Part shown: piece by piece, positions 44,278 to 53,511 of the stretch
How the letters are laid out: every line of letters begins with the position of its first letter
How positions within the stretch are numbered: position 1 is the first letter of the stretch
Source: an uncultured Desulfobacter sp.
GTDB lineage: Bacteria; Desulfobacterota; Desulfobacteria; Desulfobacterales; Desulfobacteraceae
Assembly (NCBI RefSeq): GCF_963677125.1
Contig: NZ_OY781882.1
Span: 2,240,501 to 2,304,500, forward strand
Direction of reading: 5' to 3'
Length of the DNA: 64,000 nt
Position numbers and translations under genes: made by a program
The notes under the pieces: model-generated
Databases searched by the model: none
What the model saw: the letters and a program-made list of their open reading frames with translations, nothing else
Told to the model about the DNA's origin: nothing

Positions 44278-44308
44278 TGCACGCACCTGCATATTTTATA
44301 TTATTTCC

Positions 44309-44337
44309 TTGACATTACACGGATTATTTATTAAATT
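44309..44337 (+). promoter_or_regulatory. Sigma-70 promoter for the ffh-rpsP-trmD-rplS operon
   Basis: TTGACA (44309-44314), a 17-base spacer and TAAATT (44332-44337). It lies 42 bases before the ffh start codon with nothing else in between. Confidence 0.75.
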
Positions 44338-44378
44338 CAATGATTTGATTTGACACTGAGGAAAAGGTTACCTTGCAC

Positions 44379-45704
44379 ATGTTTGACAATTTAAGCGATC
44401 GGCTGGATTCTGTTTTTAAAAAACTTAAAGGACACGGGACCCTTACCGAGAACAACATTGAAGACGGTTTAAAACAGGTCAGATTGGCACTTCTGGAAGC
44501 CGATGTCAATTATAAGGTTGCAAAAAATGTCATTTCAGATATAAAGGCCCGAGCTCTTGGCCAGGAGGTCATGCAAAGTCTCACCCCGGGTCAGCAAGTC
44601 ATCAAGATTGTAAATGAAGAATTTACAAAAATGATGGGCTCCACCCACCAGGAACTGAACTTTGCCACCACCGGTGCAACGGCTATCATGTTGGTGGGAT
44701 TGCAGGGTTCCGGCAAGACAACTACAGCAGGCAAACTGGCAAATTTCCTGCGTAAAACAGGCAGAAAACCGTATCTTGTGCCTGTGGACGTATACCGTCC
44801 GGCCGCCATCGACCAGCTGACCAAGCTGGGAAAACAGATGGATGTGCCGGTATTTGCATCCACAACCGACATGAAACCGCTCAAGATCTGCCAGGATGCA
44901 AAAGTTGCCGCAAGAGATCTTGGCTGCGACACCCTGCTCATTGACACTGCGGGGCGGTTGCACCTGGATGACGCGCTCATGGCCGAGCTCGAAGAGATAA
45001 AAAAGGGGATCAACCCGGCAGAGACGCTTCTGGTGGCCGACGCTATGACCGGCCAGGATGCGGTGAACATTGCCGGTGAATTTGATAAACGGTTGGATAT
45101 TTCCGGTTTTGTGCTGACTAAGATGGACGGCGATGCCCGGGGCGGTGCGGCGCTGTCTATAAAAGCTGTGACCGGCAAGCCGTTAAAATTCATCGGTGTG
45201 GGTGAAAAAACAACGGCTCTTGAGCCCTTTCATCCGGACCGCATGGCGTCTCGAATTCTTGGCATGGGAGACACCCTCTCCTTTATTGAAAAGGCTGTGG
45301 AGGCGGTTGACCAAAAAAAAGCTCAGGCCCTTGAAAAAAAGTTTAGAAAAAATCAGTTTACCCTGGAAGATTTTAAAAATCAGATGCACCAGGTTCGCAA
45401 GATGGGATCCATAAAAGATCTTTTGGGCATGCTGCCCGGGGTAAATAAAAAGATGCTCAAAGATTTGAACATTGACGATAAGGAATTTACAAAAATAGAG
45501 GCAATTATAAACTCCATGACCCCGGAGGAACGTACCAAACATGCAATCATCAAAGCGTCCCGAAAAAGACGGATTGCCCTTGGCTCGGGGACCTCGGTGC
45601 AGGATGTGAACAAATTGCTTAAAAGCTACACCCAGTCCATGAAAATGATGAAAAAATTTAATAAAGGCGGCATGAAAAACCTTCGTGGCATGCTGCCATT
45701 CTAA
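44379..45704 (+). CDS. ffh: Signal recognition particle protein Ffh (SRP54)
   Basis: GTPase of 441 aa that binds signal sequences of nascent membrane proteins with 4.5S RNA. N domain (1-90), G domain (about 90-295) with GLQGSGKTTTAGKLA, DTAGR and TKMDGDARGG, and the Met-rich M domain (about 300-441, MGSIKDLLGMLPGVNKKM, SMKMMKKFNKGGMKNLRGML). I chose ATG at 44379; the frame opens with a TTG two codons earlier. First gene of a long housekeeping operon. Confidence 0.97.
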   Translation: MFDNLSDRLDSVFKKLKGHGTLTENNIEDGLKQVRLALLEADVNYKVAKNVISDIKARALGQEVMQSLTPGQQVIKIVNEEFTKMMGSTHQELNFATTGATAIMLVGLQGSGKTTTAGKLANFLRKTGRKPYLVPVDVYRPAAIDQLTKLGKQMDVPVFASTTDMKPLKICQDAKVAARDLGCDTLLIDTAGRLHLDDALMAELEEIKKGINPAETLLVADAMTGQDAVNIAGEFDKRLDISGFVLTKMDGDARGGAALSIKAVTGKPLKFIGVGEKTTALEPFHPDRMASRILGMGDTLSFIEKAVEAVDQKKAQALEKKFRKNQFTLEDFKNQMHQVRKMGSIKDLLGMLPGVNKKMLKDLNIDDKEFTKIEAIINSMTPEERTKHAIIKASRKRRIALGSGTSVQDVNKLLKSYTQSMKMMKKFNKGGMKNLRGMLPF

Positions 45705-45719
45705 GGAGAGACAAAAACT

Positions 45720-45974
45720 ATGGCAGTAAAACTCAGACTTACCCGTAAAGGCACCAAAAAGAAACCCTTTTACAGAATTGTTGCAGCTGATATTGAAGCA
45801 CCTAGGGACGGCAAGTTCCTTGAAGCCGTCGGCACCTATGATCCCATGCAGGATCCAGCCGTTATCAACCTTAAGCAAGACCGGGTGCAGTACTGGCTGG
45901 AACAGGGTGCCAAGCCCACCACAACGGTAAAAAGTATCCTTAAAAAACAGAGCGCAGAAAGCGTTTCTGCCTAA
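45720..45974 (+). CDS. rpsP: 30S ribosomal protein S16
   Basis: Small basic ribosomal protein of 84 aa (usual size). VKLRLTRKGTKKKPFYRIV and the GTYDPM...D turn are typical. AAGGAGAG precedes the ATG, 16 bases after ffh. Neighbour order ffh-rpsP-khpA-rimM-trmD-rplS is widely conserved. Confidence 0.98.
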   Translation: MAVKLRLTRKGTKKKPFYRIVAADIEAPRDGKFLEAVGTYDPMQDPAVINLKQDRVQYWLEQGAKPTTTVKSILKKQSAESVSA

Positions 45975-46053
45975 GGCTACCTTAAAGGGAGAAAACCGCT
46001 GGACAGCCTTGAAAACAGCCGGGCCTCTATGTCATTGATTAGGAGATGTTTTT

Positions 46054-46284
46054 ATGAAAGAGCTGATTGAGTACTTAGCAAAGGCATTGGTAGACAATCC
46101 CGATGAGGTTCAAGTCTCTGAAGTGACGGGTGACCAGACTTCCGTACTTGAACTCAAAGTGGCAAAGGAAGACTTGGGCAAGGTTATCGGTAAACAGGGC
46201 AGATCAGCCAGGGCCATGAGAACAATCCTGAGTGCCGCGGCCACAAAAATGAAAAAACGCACGGTACTGGAAATTATCGAGTAA
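46054..46284 (+). CDS. khpA: KH-domain RNA-binding protein KhpA
   Basis: Single KH domain, 76 aa. The GxxG RNA-contact loop is GKQG in VIGKQGRSARAMRTIL. KhpA proteins act as RNA chaperones with KhpB and are regularly found between rpsP and rimM. AGGAG precedes the ATG. Confidence 0.95.
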   Translation: MKELIEYLAKALVDNPDEVQVSEVTGDQTSVLELKVAKEDLGKVIGKQGRSARAMRTILSAAATKMKKRTVLEIIE

Positions 46285-46288
46285 TTCC

Positions 46289-46831
46289 ATGGAGTGTTCG
46301 AACACCTGGCTGACCATCGGCAAGGTCACGGGCGTTCACGGCCTTAAGGGAAACCTGAAAGTATGGTCCTGGGCCCAGTCGCCCGAAACCTTTACCCAAG
46401 GGCTTGCCGTGATGCTCAAAGACGAGGAGGCCTCCTGGGACACTGGCCGGGAATATATAATTCTGGGTACTGGTAAGTATAAAAAAGGGGTACTTTTAAC
46501 CCTTGAGGGAGTAACAACCCGGGACGCCTCGGAAGCACTTGTGGGAAAACTTGTTCTGGTGGATAAAACTAATCTGCCGGACCTGGATGAAAATACCTGG
46601 TACTGGCAGGATTTGATCGGACTGACGGTTGTAGATACCTGTGAGGGGGAGCTTGGGGAAGTAACACATCTTTTCCCCACAGGCGCCGATGATATCCTGG
46701 TTGTTGTGGATCAAACTTCACAAAACAAACAGGAAGTACTGATCCCCATGAATGCCGTGTTTATCAAGGAGATAAACATAGAGACCGGCGTGATTACGAC
46801 CGAATTGCCTGAAGGATTTATCACGGACTGA
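46289..46831 (+). CDS. rimM: 16S rRNA processing protein RimM
   Basis: Assembly factor of 180 aa for the 30S head, binding S19. The N-terminal RimM domain starts IGKVTGVHGLKGNLKV; the C-terminal PRC barrel (about 100-180) includes WYWQDLIGL and VLIPMNAVFIKEIN. Starts four bases after khpA. Confidence 0.96.
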   Translation: MECSNTWLTIGKVTGVHGLKGNLKVWSWAQSPETFTQGLAVMLKDEEASWDTGREYIILGTGKYKKGVLLTLEGVTTRDASEALVGKLVLVDKTNLPDLDENTWYWQDLIGLTVVDTCEGELGEVTHLFPTGADDILVVVDQTSQNKQEVLIPMNAVFIKEINIETGVITTELPEGFITD

Positions 46832-46839
46832 TTTTGGCC

Positions 46840-47592
46840 ATGAAGTTTACCGTACTGACATTGTTTCCGGAATTTCTGGATGCATTTTTTGCCAACGGCA
46901 TTATGGCCAGGGCGTTGAACCGGAAAGTTATCAGCGCTGATAGCATCAATATCCGGGATTTTGCTTTTGACCGGCATAACAGCGTGGATGACCGCCCCTA
47001 CGGTGGCGGCAGCGGCATGGTAATGATGCCGGGACCTTTGGAAAAGGCCATTGATTCTGTCAGACAGGCTTCCACCGACCCTCGAGTGGTGTGCCTGACA
47101 CCCCAAGGCAAACCTTTTACCCAGGCCCGGGCCTGTGAACTTGCCGCAGCCGGACAGGACTTGATTCTGATTTGCGGCCGGTACGAGGGGATTGATGAGC
47201 GGGTCTATACCCGACAGGTGGATGAAGAGATCTGCGTAGGAGACTTTGTGATGACCGGCGGAGAAATTGCTGCCATGGCAGTGATTGACGCCGTTGCCAG
47301 AATGATCCCCGGGGTCCTTGGGAGCAATGAATCATCCCAGGATGAATCGTTCATGGACAACCGTCTTGAATATGCCCAGTACACCAGGCCCGAAACATAT
47401 GAGAGCATGGCTGTACCAGGAGTACTTTTGTCCGGGAACCATGAAAAAATCCGCCAATGGCGCAGACGATCCGCTTTGGAACGAACATTTATCAAGCGCC
47501 CGGATCTGTTTGAATCCCGGTGCCCGGATAGTGAAGAAAAAGAGATTTTGCGGCAGTGGTGCCGGGAGCTTGAGGCATTAATCCATAAATGA
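46840..47592 (+). CDS. trmD: tRNA (guanine-37-N1)-methyltransferase
   Basis: SPOUT-fold enzyme of 250 aa that methylates G37 to prevent frameshifting. The knotted SAM site is seen in LICGRYEGIDERV and GDFVMTGGE; RPYGGGSGMVMMP is the conserved N-terminal loop with the catalytic Asp just before it (VDDRPYGGG). ATG at 46840 gives the standard start MKFTVLTLFPE; TTG two codons upstream opens the frame. ATGA overlap with the next gene. Confidence 0.97.
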   Translation: MKFTVLTLFPEFLDAFFANGIMARALNRKVISADSINIRDFAFDRHNSVDDRPYGGGSGMVMMPGPLEKAIDSVRQASTDPRVVCLTPQGKPFTQARACELAAAGQDLILICGRYEGIDERVYTRQVDEEICVGDFVMTGGEIAAMAVIDAVARMIPGVLGSNESSQDESFMDNRLEYAQYTRPETYESMAVPGVLLSGNHEKIRQWRRRSALERTFIKRPDLFESRCPDSEEKEILRQWCRELEALIHK

Positions 47593-48167
47593 GTGCACCT
47601 ATTTACTTGGCATTGATCCACTACCCGGTGGTCAATAAAAACGGGCAGATCACAGGATCAGCCCTGACCAACATGGACCTGCATGACATTGCCAGGGCAG
47701 GCCGGACATTCGGGGTAAAGGCGTATTATGTGGTTACCCCATATGAAGATCAACAAAACCTGGCCGTCCAGATTATGGATCACTGGACCCATGGCCACGG
47801 AGGGAGGGTTAATCCGGCCAGAAAGTCCGCCCTTGAACGTGTCAGGGTGGCAAAGACATTTGAAGCAGCCTGCAATGATATAGAAATTGAACAGGGAACG
47901 GGTGTGGTTAAAGTAGCGACCAGCGCCAGCAGCCGGTGCGCCACGCGTAGTTGCAGACAGCTTGGACAGGAATTAATGATGAGCAATACCCCCCATGTAC
48001 TTGCCTTTGGCACGGCATGGGGACTGGCACCGGAAGTAATGGACCAGTGTGATCATATCCTTGAACCCATACGGGGTTCAGGATCATATAATCACTTAAG
48101 CGTCCGCTCCGCAGCATCCATATACTTAGACAGATTAATAAACGTAGACAGATTAATAAACGGCTAA
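47589..48167 (+). CDS. SPOUT-type SAM-dependent RNA methyltransferase, PF09936-like
   Basis: Protein of 192 aa. It begins IYLALIHYPVVNKNGQITGSALTNMDLHDIARAG, the typical start of the small RNA-methyltransferase family that often follows TrmD or is fused to it, and carries the SAM-knot stretch LAFGTAWGLAPEVMDQCDHIL and the end SVRSAASIYLDRL. Its target is unknown. Overlaps trmD (ATGA). The last residues contain an exact duplication, LINVDRLIN, caused by an 18-bp tandem repeat. Confidence 0.87.
   Translation: MSAPIYLALIHYPVVNKNGQITGSALTNMDLHDIARAGRTFGVKAYYVVTPYEDQQNLAVQIMDHWTHGHGGRVNPARKSALERVRVAKTFEAACNDIEIEQGTGVVKVATSASSRCATRSCRQLGQELMMSNTPHVLAFGTAWGLAPEVMDQCDHILEPIRGSGSYNHLSVRSAASIYLDRLINVDRLING
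48127..48162 (+). repeat. Exact 18-bp tandem duplication at a gene end
   Basis: TAGACAGATTAATAAACG occurs twice in a row (48127-48144, 48145-48162), adding six in-frame residues (VDRLIN) to the C-terminus of the SPOUT protein. Confidence 0.95.
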
Positions 48168-48185
48168 ATATAGAAGGAACAAAAC

Positions 48186-48539
48186 ATGACAGCAAACCTA
48201 ATCCAAAAAATTGAAAGAGAACAGATGCGCCTTGACATCCCTGATTTCGACTCCGGGGATACCATAAAGGTCCATGTAAAAATCAGGGAAGGTGAAAAGG
48301 AACGTATCCAGGTCTTCCAGGGCGTAGTGATCAAAAAAACCAAAGGTCTTTCCAGCGCCCGGTTTACCGTGAGAAAAATTTCCGGCGGCGTGGGTGTTGA
48401 ACGAATTTTCCCCCTCTATTCTCCTGCCATTGACAAAATTGAGGTGGTTACCCGGGGACGCGTAAGAAGATCTAAACTTTACTATCTGAGAAACCTTCGC
48501 GGCAAAGCTGCAAGAATCAAAGAAAAACGCTTTGCCTGA
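48186..48539 (+). CDS. rplS: 50S ribosomal protein L19
   Basis: Ribosomal protein of 117 aa at the subunit interface. DFDSGDTIKVHVKIREGEKERIQVF and the RRSKLYYLR end are typical. AAGGAAC precedes ATG at 48186. Confidence 0.98.
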   Translation: MTANLIQKIEREQMRLDIPDFDSGDTIKVHVKIREGEKERIQVFQGVVIKKTKGLSSARFTVRKISGGVGVERIFPLYSPAIDKIEVVTRGRVRRSKLYYLRNLRGKAARIKEKRFA

Positions 48540-48570
48540 TATCCGCCGCAGTCTTTCAGCCGACGCCGAC

Positions 48571-49164
48571 ATGCTGTTTTATGAAAAACAGGCGATGTTG
48601 GACGGATATAAAGTGATTGCAGGTGTTGATGAGGCCGGCAGGGGACCCCTTGCCGGCCCTGTCGTGTCTGCAGCTGTGGTGTTGCCTGAAAGTTTTGATG
48701 TCCCAGGCATTAATGATTCAAAAAAGCTTTCTGAAAAAAAAAGAGAAGCACTTTTTCCAGTGATTCAGGCCCAGGCCATTGCCTTTGGCATCGGCATGGC
48801 CGACCATGAGGAAATCGATCGGATTAATATTCTGCAGGCATCACTGCTCTCCATGAAACGTGCTGTTGACGCTTTGCAGCTTACACCCGATTATCTGCTC
48901 ATTGACGGCAAATTTACTATAAACACCACCATAGACCAGTGCCCTGTGATTAAAGGGGACGCCTTAAGCTTATCCATTGCAGCAGCTTCTATTCTGGCCA
49001 AGGTTACACGGGATCGAATCATGGCGGAGCTTGATGCAAAATACCCTCAATATGGCCTTAAACGCCATAAAGGCTATCCAACCAAAGCCCACAAAGAGGC
49101 AATCCGGACCCATGGTCCATGCCCTGTGCATCGCAAAAGCTTTAAAGGTGTAAAGGATATATGA
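48571..49164 (+). CDS. rnhB: Ribonuclease HII
   Basis: Enzyme of 197 aa that removes ribonucleotides from DNA. The acidic metal-binding residues are in VIAGVDEAGRGPLAGPV (Asp, Glu) and DYLLIDGKF; SIAAASILAKVTRD and the HKGYPTKAH end are conserved. I chose ATG at 48571 (MLFYEKQAML); the frame is open from a TTG at 48532 that overlaps rplS. The ribosome site is weak, so coupling to rplS is likely. ATGA overlap with yraN. Confidence 0.95.
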   Translation: MLFYEKQAMLDGYKVIAGVDEAGRGPLAGPVVSAAVVLPESFDVPGINDSKKLSEKKREALFPVIQAQAIAFGIGMADHEEIDRINILQASLLSMKRAVDALQLTPDYLLIDGKFTINTTIDQCPVIKGDALSLSIAAASILAKVTRDRIMAELDAKYPQYGLKRHKGYPTKAHKEAIRTHGPCPVHRKSFKGVKDI

Positions 49165-49535
49165 GCTTTAGGGGAAAGCAGCTGGGCAAAAAGGGAGAAC
49201 GATCCGCCCAAAAATTTCTTGTTTCCAGGGGGTATAAAATATTGGAATCCAATTATTCAACCCCAAAGTTTGAAATCGATATCATTGCCAAAGACAATGA
49301 CACCTTGTGCTTTATTGAAGTCAAAACCCGAACAGGTATAAAAAAAGGACTGCCTCGGGAAGGTGTCACAACCGCTAAGCAAAAAAAAATCATCATGGGT
49401 GCCCAATACTATCTACACCTAAAAAAAATAACCGACACCCGGCTTCGATTTGATGTGGTGGAGGTCTTGTACAAGGACAGTTCTCACACGGCTTGTGACA
49501 TCACTATAATCCCAAATGCATTTCAAGGAAGTTAA
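49161..49535 (+). CDS. yraN: UPF0102 (YraN) nuclease-like protein
   Basis: Protein of 124 aa of the YraN/UPF0102 family with a predicted restriction-endonuclease-like fold: GKKGERSAQKFLVSRGYKILE, the catalytic-type Asp in FEIDIIAKD, and FIEVKTR. Commonly found next to rnhB. No biochemical role is proven for this lineage. Overlaps rnhB by ATGA. Confidence 0.93.
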   Translation: MSFRGKQLGKKGERSAQKFLVSRGYKILESNYSTPKFEIDIIAKDNDTLCFIEVKTRTGIKKGLPREGVTTAKQKKIIMGAQYYLHLKKITDTRLRFDVVEVLYKDSSHTACDITIIPNAFQGS

Positions 49536-49537
49536 CA

Positions 49538-50377
49538 ATGGTCGGCACGCTGTATATTGTGGCAACCCCTTTGGGCAACCTTGAGGATATGACATTTCGG
49601 GCGGTGCGCATGCTAAAGGAAGCCGACCTGATTGCAGCCGAAGACACCCGTCATTCAAAAAAGCTGCTAAATCATTACGGCATTACAACCCCCTTAATTG
49701 CTTGCCATGAGCACAACGAAGCCGCAAAAGCCGATGACCTGGTCCAGCGGCTTGAAAAGGGAATAACCATCGCTTTGATCAGCGATGCAGGCACGCCTTT
49801 AATTTCAGACCCCGGTTACCGCCTGGTGTCAATGGCCTCAAAAAAAGGCATCCCCATTGTGCCGATACCCGGATGCAACGCTGCGATTACCGGATTGAGC
49901 GCATCCGGCCTGCCCACCGACGCCTTTATTTTTCTGGGATTTGCGCCTAAAAAACAAGGACGATTGGACAACTTTCTCAATGATGCCGCCCACCATAAAG
50001 CCACACTGATATTTTATGAATCCCCGCGGCGCGTTATCCGGCTGATATCTTCGGCCATAAAGGTATTGGGAGACCGTCAGGCCTGTCTTGCCAGAGAATT
50101 GACAAAACAATATGAGGAGTTTATCCGAGGTCCTTTATCCGCTATTCTATCTACCCTTGAAAACCGGGAAACCGTCAAAGGCGAATGCGTTTTGTTTATT
50201 ACAGGAGACGACGAACAACCTGTGGCGTTGTCTGCAGAACAGATGGAATCCATGATCATGGATGGCCTAAATCAGAATATACGAACCGGTGAACTTGCAA
50301 AAGAAATAGCCGGATATGCAAATTTCTCAAAGTCCAAGGTTTACGACATGATTTTAGCCCTAAAAAAGCGCCTTTAA
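49538..50377 (+). CDS. rsmI: 16S rRNA (cytidine-1402-2'-O)-methyltransferase
   Basis: Tetrapyrrole-methylase-fold enzyme of 279 aa. Family stretches: LYIVATPLGNLEDMTFRAV, AAEDTRHSKKLL, HEHNE, ALISDAGTPLISDPGY, GFAPKK and FYESPRRV. It starts two bases after yraN and ends the operon; no obvious terminator follows in the 229-base gap. Confidence 0.96.
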   Translation: MVGTLYIVATPLGNLEDMTFRAVRMLKEADLIAAEDTRHSKKLLNHYGITTPLIACHEHNEAAKADDLVQRLEKGITIALISDAGTPLISDPGYRLVSMASKKGIPIVPIPGCNAAITGLSASGLPTDAFIFLGFAPKKQGRLDNFLNDAAHHKATLIFYESPRRVIRLISSAIKVLGDRQACLARELTKQYEEFIRGPLSAILSTLENRETVKGECVLFITGDDEQPVALSAEQMESMIMDGLNQNIRTGELAKEIAGYANFSKSKVYDMILALKKRL

Positions 50378-50606
50378 ACATCTTTGACTTCTTTTACCCT
50401 ACCTTAACACATCCTCAGACCACACTTAGAAGTAACACATTCCTTAAAGATTGATAAACCCCTTGCCAAATCAGGGCCAAAAGCTTTATAAAGAAGCAAA
50501 ATATTAGGAAATTATGAAAATAATGTTAGGACTACAACTCTGATAAAATGGTCTGGCCTACTCCGGCCCATATACATCCAACTGCCACAAAGGAAATAAA
50601 ACTATC

Positions 50607-52883
50607 ATGAGCATTGAAATATGCTATGTCATCGTAGGGATGCTGATCCTGTTTGCAATTTTTGATCTGATTGTCGGGGTCACCAATGACGCGGTTAATT
50701 TTTTAAACTCCTCAATCGGGTCTAAGGCAGCACCCTTTAAAATAATCATGATTATTGCCAGTGTTGGTATTCTGACCGGTGTTACCTTTTCTGCAGGTAT
50801 GATGGAAGTGGCCCGAAAAGGTATTTTTCATCCCGAACTTTTTACCATGCCCGAACTTTTGACCATATTTTTGGCTGTCATGATCACGGATATCCTGCTT
50901 TTAGATCTTTTTAACACATATGGTCTACCCACTTCGACGACAGTATCCATTGTATTTGAATTACTCGGATCTGCCGTGGCCTTGTCTGTGATAAAACTGG
51001 CCGCTCATACGGATTCAACTCTCGGGCTTTTGGATTATATAAACTCGACCAAAGCCATTACAATCGTTTTTGGTATTTTATTATCTATTCTCGTGGCATT
51101 TGCTTCAGGTGCAACGGTCCAGTTTATATCCAGAATGATATTCACCTTTAATTATAAAAGACGGCTGAAATATTACGGCGCGCTGTGGGGCGGTGTGGCC
51201 CTTACCATCATCACCTTTTTTATCCTCATAAAAGGGGCCAAAGGTGCTACATTCATGGATCCACAAATGGTGACATGGATAAAAAACCACTCTCTTATTC
51301 TCATGGGATGTATTTTCGTAACCTCCGCCATTATCCTCCAGGTTCTCATCACTTTATTCAAAATAAATATCCTTAAACCCATTGTCCTTGTGGGTACATT
51401 TGCCCTGGCCATGGCATTTGCCGCCAACGATCTCGTCAATTTTATCGGGGTACCCCTGGCAGGCCTCAATGCCTTTAAAACAGCCCTGGCCTCATCCGAC
51501 CCCATGAACATCACTATGGAGGCACTGGGGGGAAAAGTGCACACTCAGACCTTTATTATGCTCATTGCAGGTGCCATCATGGTGACCACCCTGTGGGTAT
51601 CACGCAAGGCAAGGACAGTGACCGAAACAGAAATCAGCCTGGGGCAGCAGGATGAAGGTATGGAACGGTTTGAATCCGTCTGGTTGTCCAGGCGCATTGT
51701 AAACCTTTTCTACAGCTTGTTTACGGCTGTAAAAATCATATGTCCATCCGTCATCGGCAGGGTTATAGCCCGGCGAATCAGCCCGATCTCCGAAGACCCC
51801 CATGTTGGTGGAAAAGAAAAACCCTCCTTTGATCTGCTGCGCGCCTCTGTGAATCTGATGGTGGCATCTGCCGTGGTCTCCCTGGCCACATCCTTGAAAC
51901 TGCCCTTGTCCACCACCTATGTGACGTTTATGGTCGCTATGGGCTCCTCCTTTTCCGACCAGGCCTGGGGCAGAGAAAGTGCCGTATACCGTGTCACCGG
52001 TGTTTTAACAGTGATTGGCGGTTGGTTCATGACCGCCTTTATTGCCTTTATAGCCTCTTTTATCGCAGGCAATGTCATCTACTATTTTAAAATGCCTGGT
52101 GTGGTCGGTCTGATGGTTTTTGTATTTTTCATGATATACAGAAACAAAAAACGGCACGAAGGCAATGAAAAAACCAAAGAAGAGACCACCATTTACCATC
52201 TTGAAGAGGTGGAAGATTTTCAGTCTTCGGTTTCCGCAACATTTGACCACCTCGCCCTTCATCTTCAAGGCATGAGGCTATCTTTAGGAACTGCCTTTGA
52301 TGCGCTGTTTCAAGAAGATTTGGACGCCCTAAGGGAACATCGTAGAAAGGTCAAGCAGTTCCAGGTGCGCAGCAATATAATCATTGCCAATATCTTTAAA
52401 GTATTACGGCTTTTGCAGCGTGGGGATCACAAGGGGTCGTTCAACTATTATCAGATAATCCGGCGCCTTCAGAAACTAAACGACGGATACAGGGATACGG
52501 TGATCAGGTCCACCAGGCACGTGGCCAACCGGCATAAAGGGCTTTTACCCGCCCAGATTAACGAACTCACGGAGATTAAAACAGAATTTCTTTACATTCT
52601 TGAGCAGGTGGAAATCGCATTCAATAAAAAAGATATTGTGGACTGCCACCACATCGGTGCACGATTCCACTATCTTAGGGACCTTGTGGATGAATACAAC
52701 GCCAATCAAATTGCCAGAATCAGAGAAGAATCCTCAAAAACACGCCTAAGTATCATGTACTACGCCATTTCCGGCAATTGCGTCATGATGGCCAAACAAA
52801 CAGTAAAACTGCTTGAAATATTCAACGAGGCGCTGCCTTCAAAAAACGGCACCAATTCCTGTAGGAACCTCCATTTAGACTGA
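50607..52883 (+). CDS. PiT-family inorganic phosphate transporter with PhoU-like C-terminal domain
   Basis: Protein of 758 aa. The first part (about 1-520) has the duplicated PiT signature: IVGVTNDAVNFLNSSIGSKA with LPTSTTVSIV, and later FAANDLVNFIGVPLAG with LPLSTTYVTFM; at least ten helices. The last 230 residues (from about 530) are soluble, helical and resemble PhoU-type four-helix domains (VSATFDHLALHLQGMRLSLG, IRRLQKLNDGYRDTVIRSTRHV). In many bacteria PiT and PhoU-like Pit accessory proteins are separate; here they are fused. AAAGGAAAT precedes ATG at 50607. Substrate is phosphate, probably with a cation; a related sulfate-permease use is possible but less likely. Confidence 0.88.
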   Translation: MSIEICYVIVGMLILFAIFDLIVGVTNDAVNFLNSSIGSKAAPFKIIMIIASVGILTGVTFSAGMMEVARKGIFHPELFTMPELLTIFLAVMITDILLLDLFNTYGLPTSTTVSIVFELLGSAVALSVIKLAAHTDSTLGLLDYINSTKAITIVFGILLSILVAFASGATVQFISRMIFTFNYKRRLKYYGALWGGVALTIITFFILIKGAKGATFMDPQMVTWIKNHSLILMGCIFVTSAIILQVLITLFKINILKPIVLVGTFALAMAFAANDLVNFIGVPLAGLNAFKTALASSDPMNITMEALGGKVHTQTFIMLIAGAIMVTTLWVSRKARTVTETEISLGQQDEGMERFESVWLSRRIVNLFYSLFTAVKIICPSVIGRVIARRISPISEDPHVGGKEKPSFDLLRASVNLMVASAVVSLATSLKLPLSTTYVTFMVAMGSSFSDQAWGRESAVYRVTGVLTVIGGWFMTAFIAFIASFIAGNVIYYFKMPGVVGLMVFVFFMIYRNKKRHEGNEKTKEETTIYHLEEVEDFQSSVSATFDHLALHLQGMRLSLGTAFDALFQEDLDALREHRRKVKQFQVRSNIIIANIFKVLRLLQRGDHKGSFNYYQIIRRLQKLNDGYRDTVIRSTRHVANRHKGLLPAQINELTEIKTEFLYILEQVEIAFNKKDIVDCHHIGARFHYLRDLVDEYNANQIARIREESSKTRLSIMYYAISGNCVMMAKQTVKLLEIFNEALPSKNGTNSCRNLHLD

Positions 52884-52923
52884 TCCTTTTTTCAGTGGAT
52901 CAAAAATTCGATCCGCTACGCCA

Positions 52924-53511
52924 CTATAAATCGAACTTGAAGCGAATTAAGGCTTCGGTTTTCTCACCATCGGTACTAAATCCAATAGCCGCCCGTCCAC
53001 CTAAAAAATCGTTCACAGGGCGGCTTGAGATGTCACATTCTACTTCATGATCGACAAGATGAAGTGCGGAAGAAAAATCAACAATATTCAGCCGGGAGTT
53101 AAATTCAAACACTGGGGATAGATTCGGATCCAGTTCTCCTGAAAAGGAGACGGACCTCAGCGATTCTTTTTCACCGCGTTCTGTATTGGGAATATTTTTA
53201 CCCGAAGCAGAGACTTTATGCTCAAGCGTTTTGCGGTATTCGAACCGAACGTTGCGAATCAAACGCTGTCGATACTGATTCAGATTTTTTCCGATCCGGG
53301 TATCTTTAAATAATTGAGCGGCACCGGACAGTGCAATTTTTTTGGCTGAAGAGTCTTGATGAGAGGCTTGTTGCGCCCTTACCGGAGGCGAAGGGTCAGG
53401 CTCAGTCAATGAAGCCGGGACAAGGTCTGATCCGGTTACGTAGCCGGTCAGCGTGATTAGAAGAATCAAAGCCATCGCCAAGATTTTAATAAATTTGTTG
53501 AAGGAGTTCAT
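52924..53511 (-). CDS. Exported protein of unknown function
   Basis: Protein of 195 aa that I do not recognise. It has a signal peptide (about 1-27, KILAMALILLITLTGYVTG), a Pro/Ser/Gln-rich linker (about 30-60), a basic helical part (QYRQRLIRNVRFEYRKTLEH) and a C-terminal beta-rich region (about 110-195) with alternating polar and apolar residues and a terminal phenylalanine-rich strand (ALIRFKFDL) like the last strand of an outer-membrane barrel. ATG at 53511 follows AGGAGG. Convergent with the phosphate transporter gene. No functional context. Confidence 0.7.
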   Translation of the reverse strand: MNSFNKFIKILAMALILLITLTGYVTGSDLVPASLTEPDPSPPVRAQQASHQDSSAKKIALSGAAQLFKDTRIGKNLNQYRQRLIRNVRFEYRKTLEHKVSASGKNIPNTERGEKESLRSVSFSGELDPNLSPVFEFNSRLNIVDFSSALHLVDHEVECDISSRPVNDFLGGRAAIGFSTDGEKTEALIRFKFDL

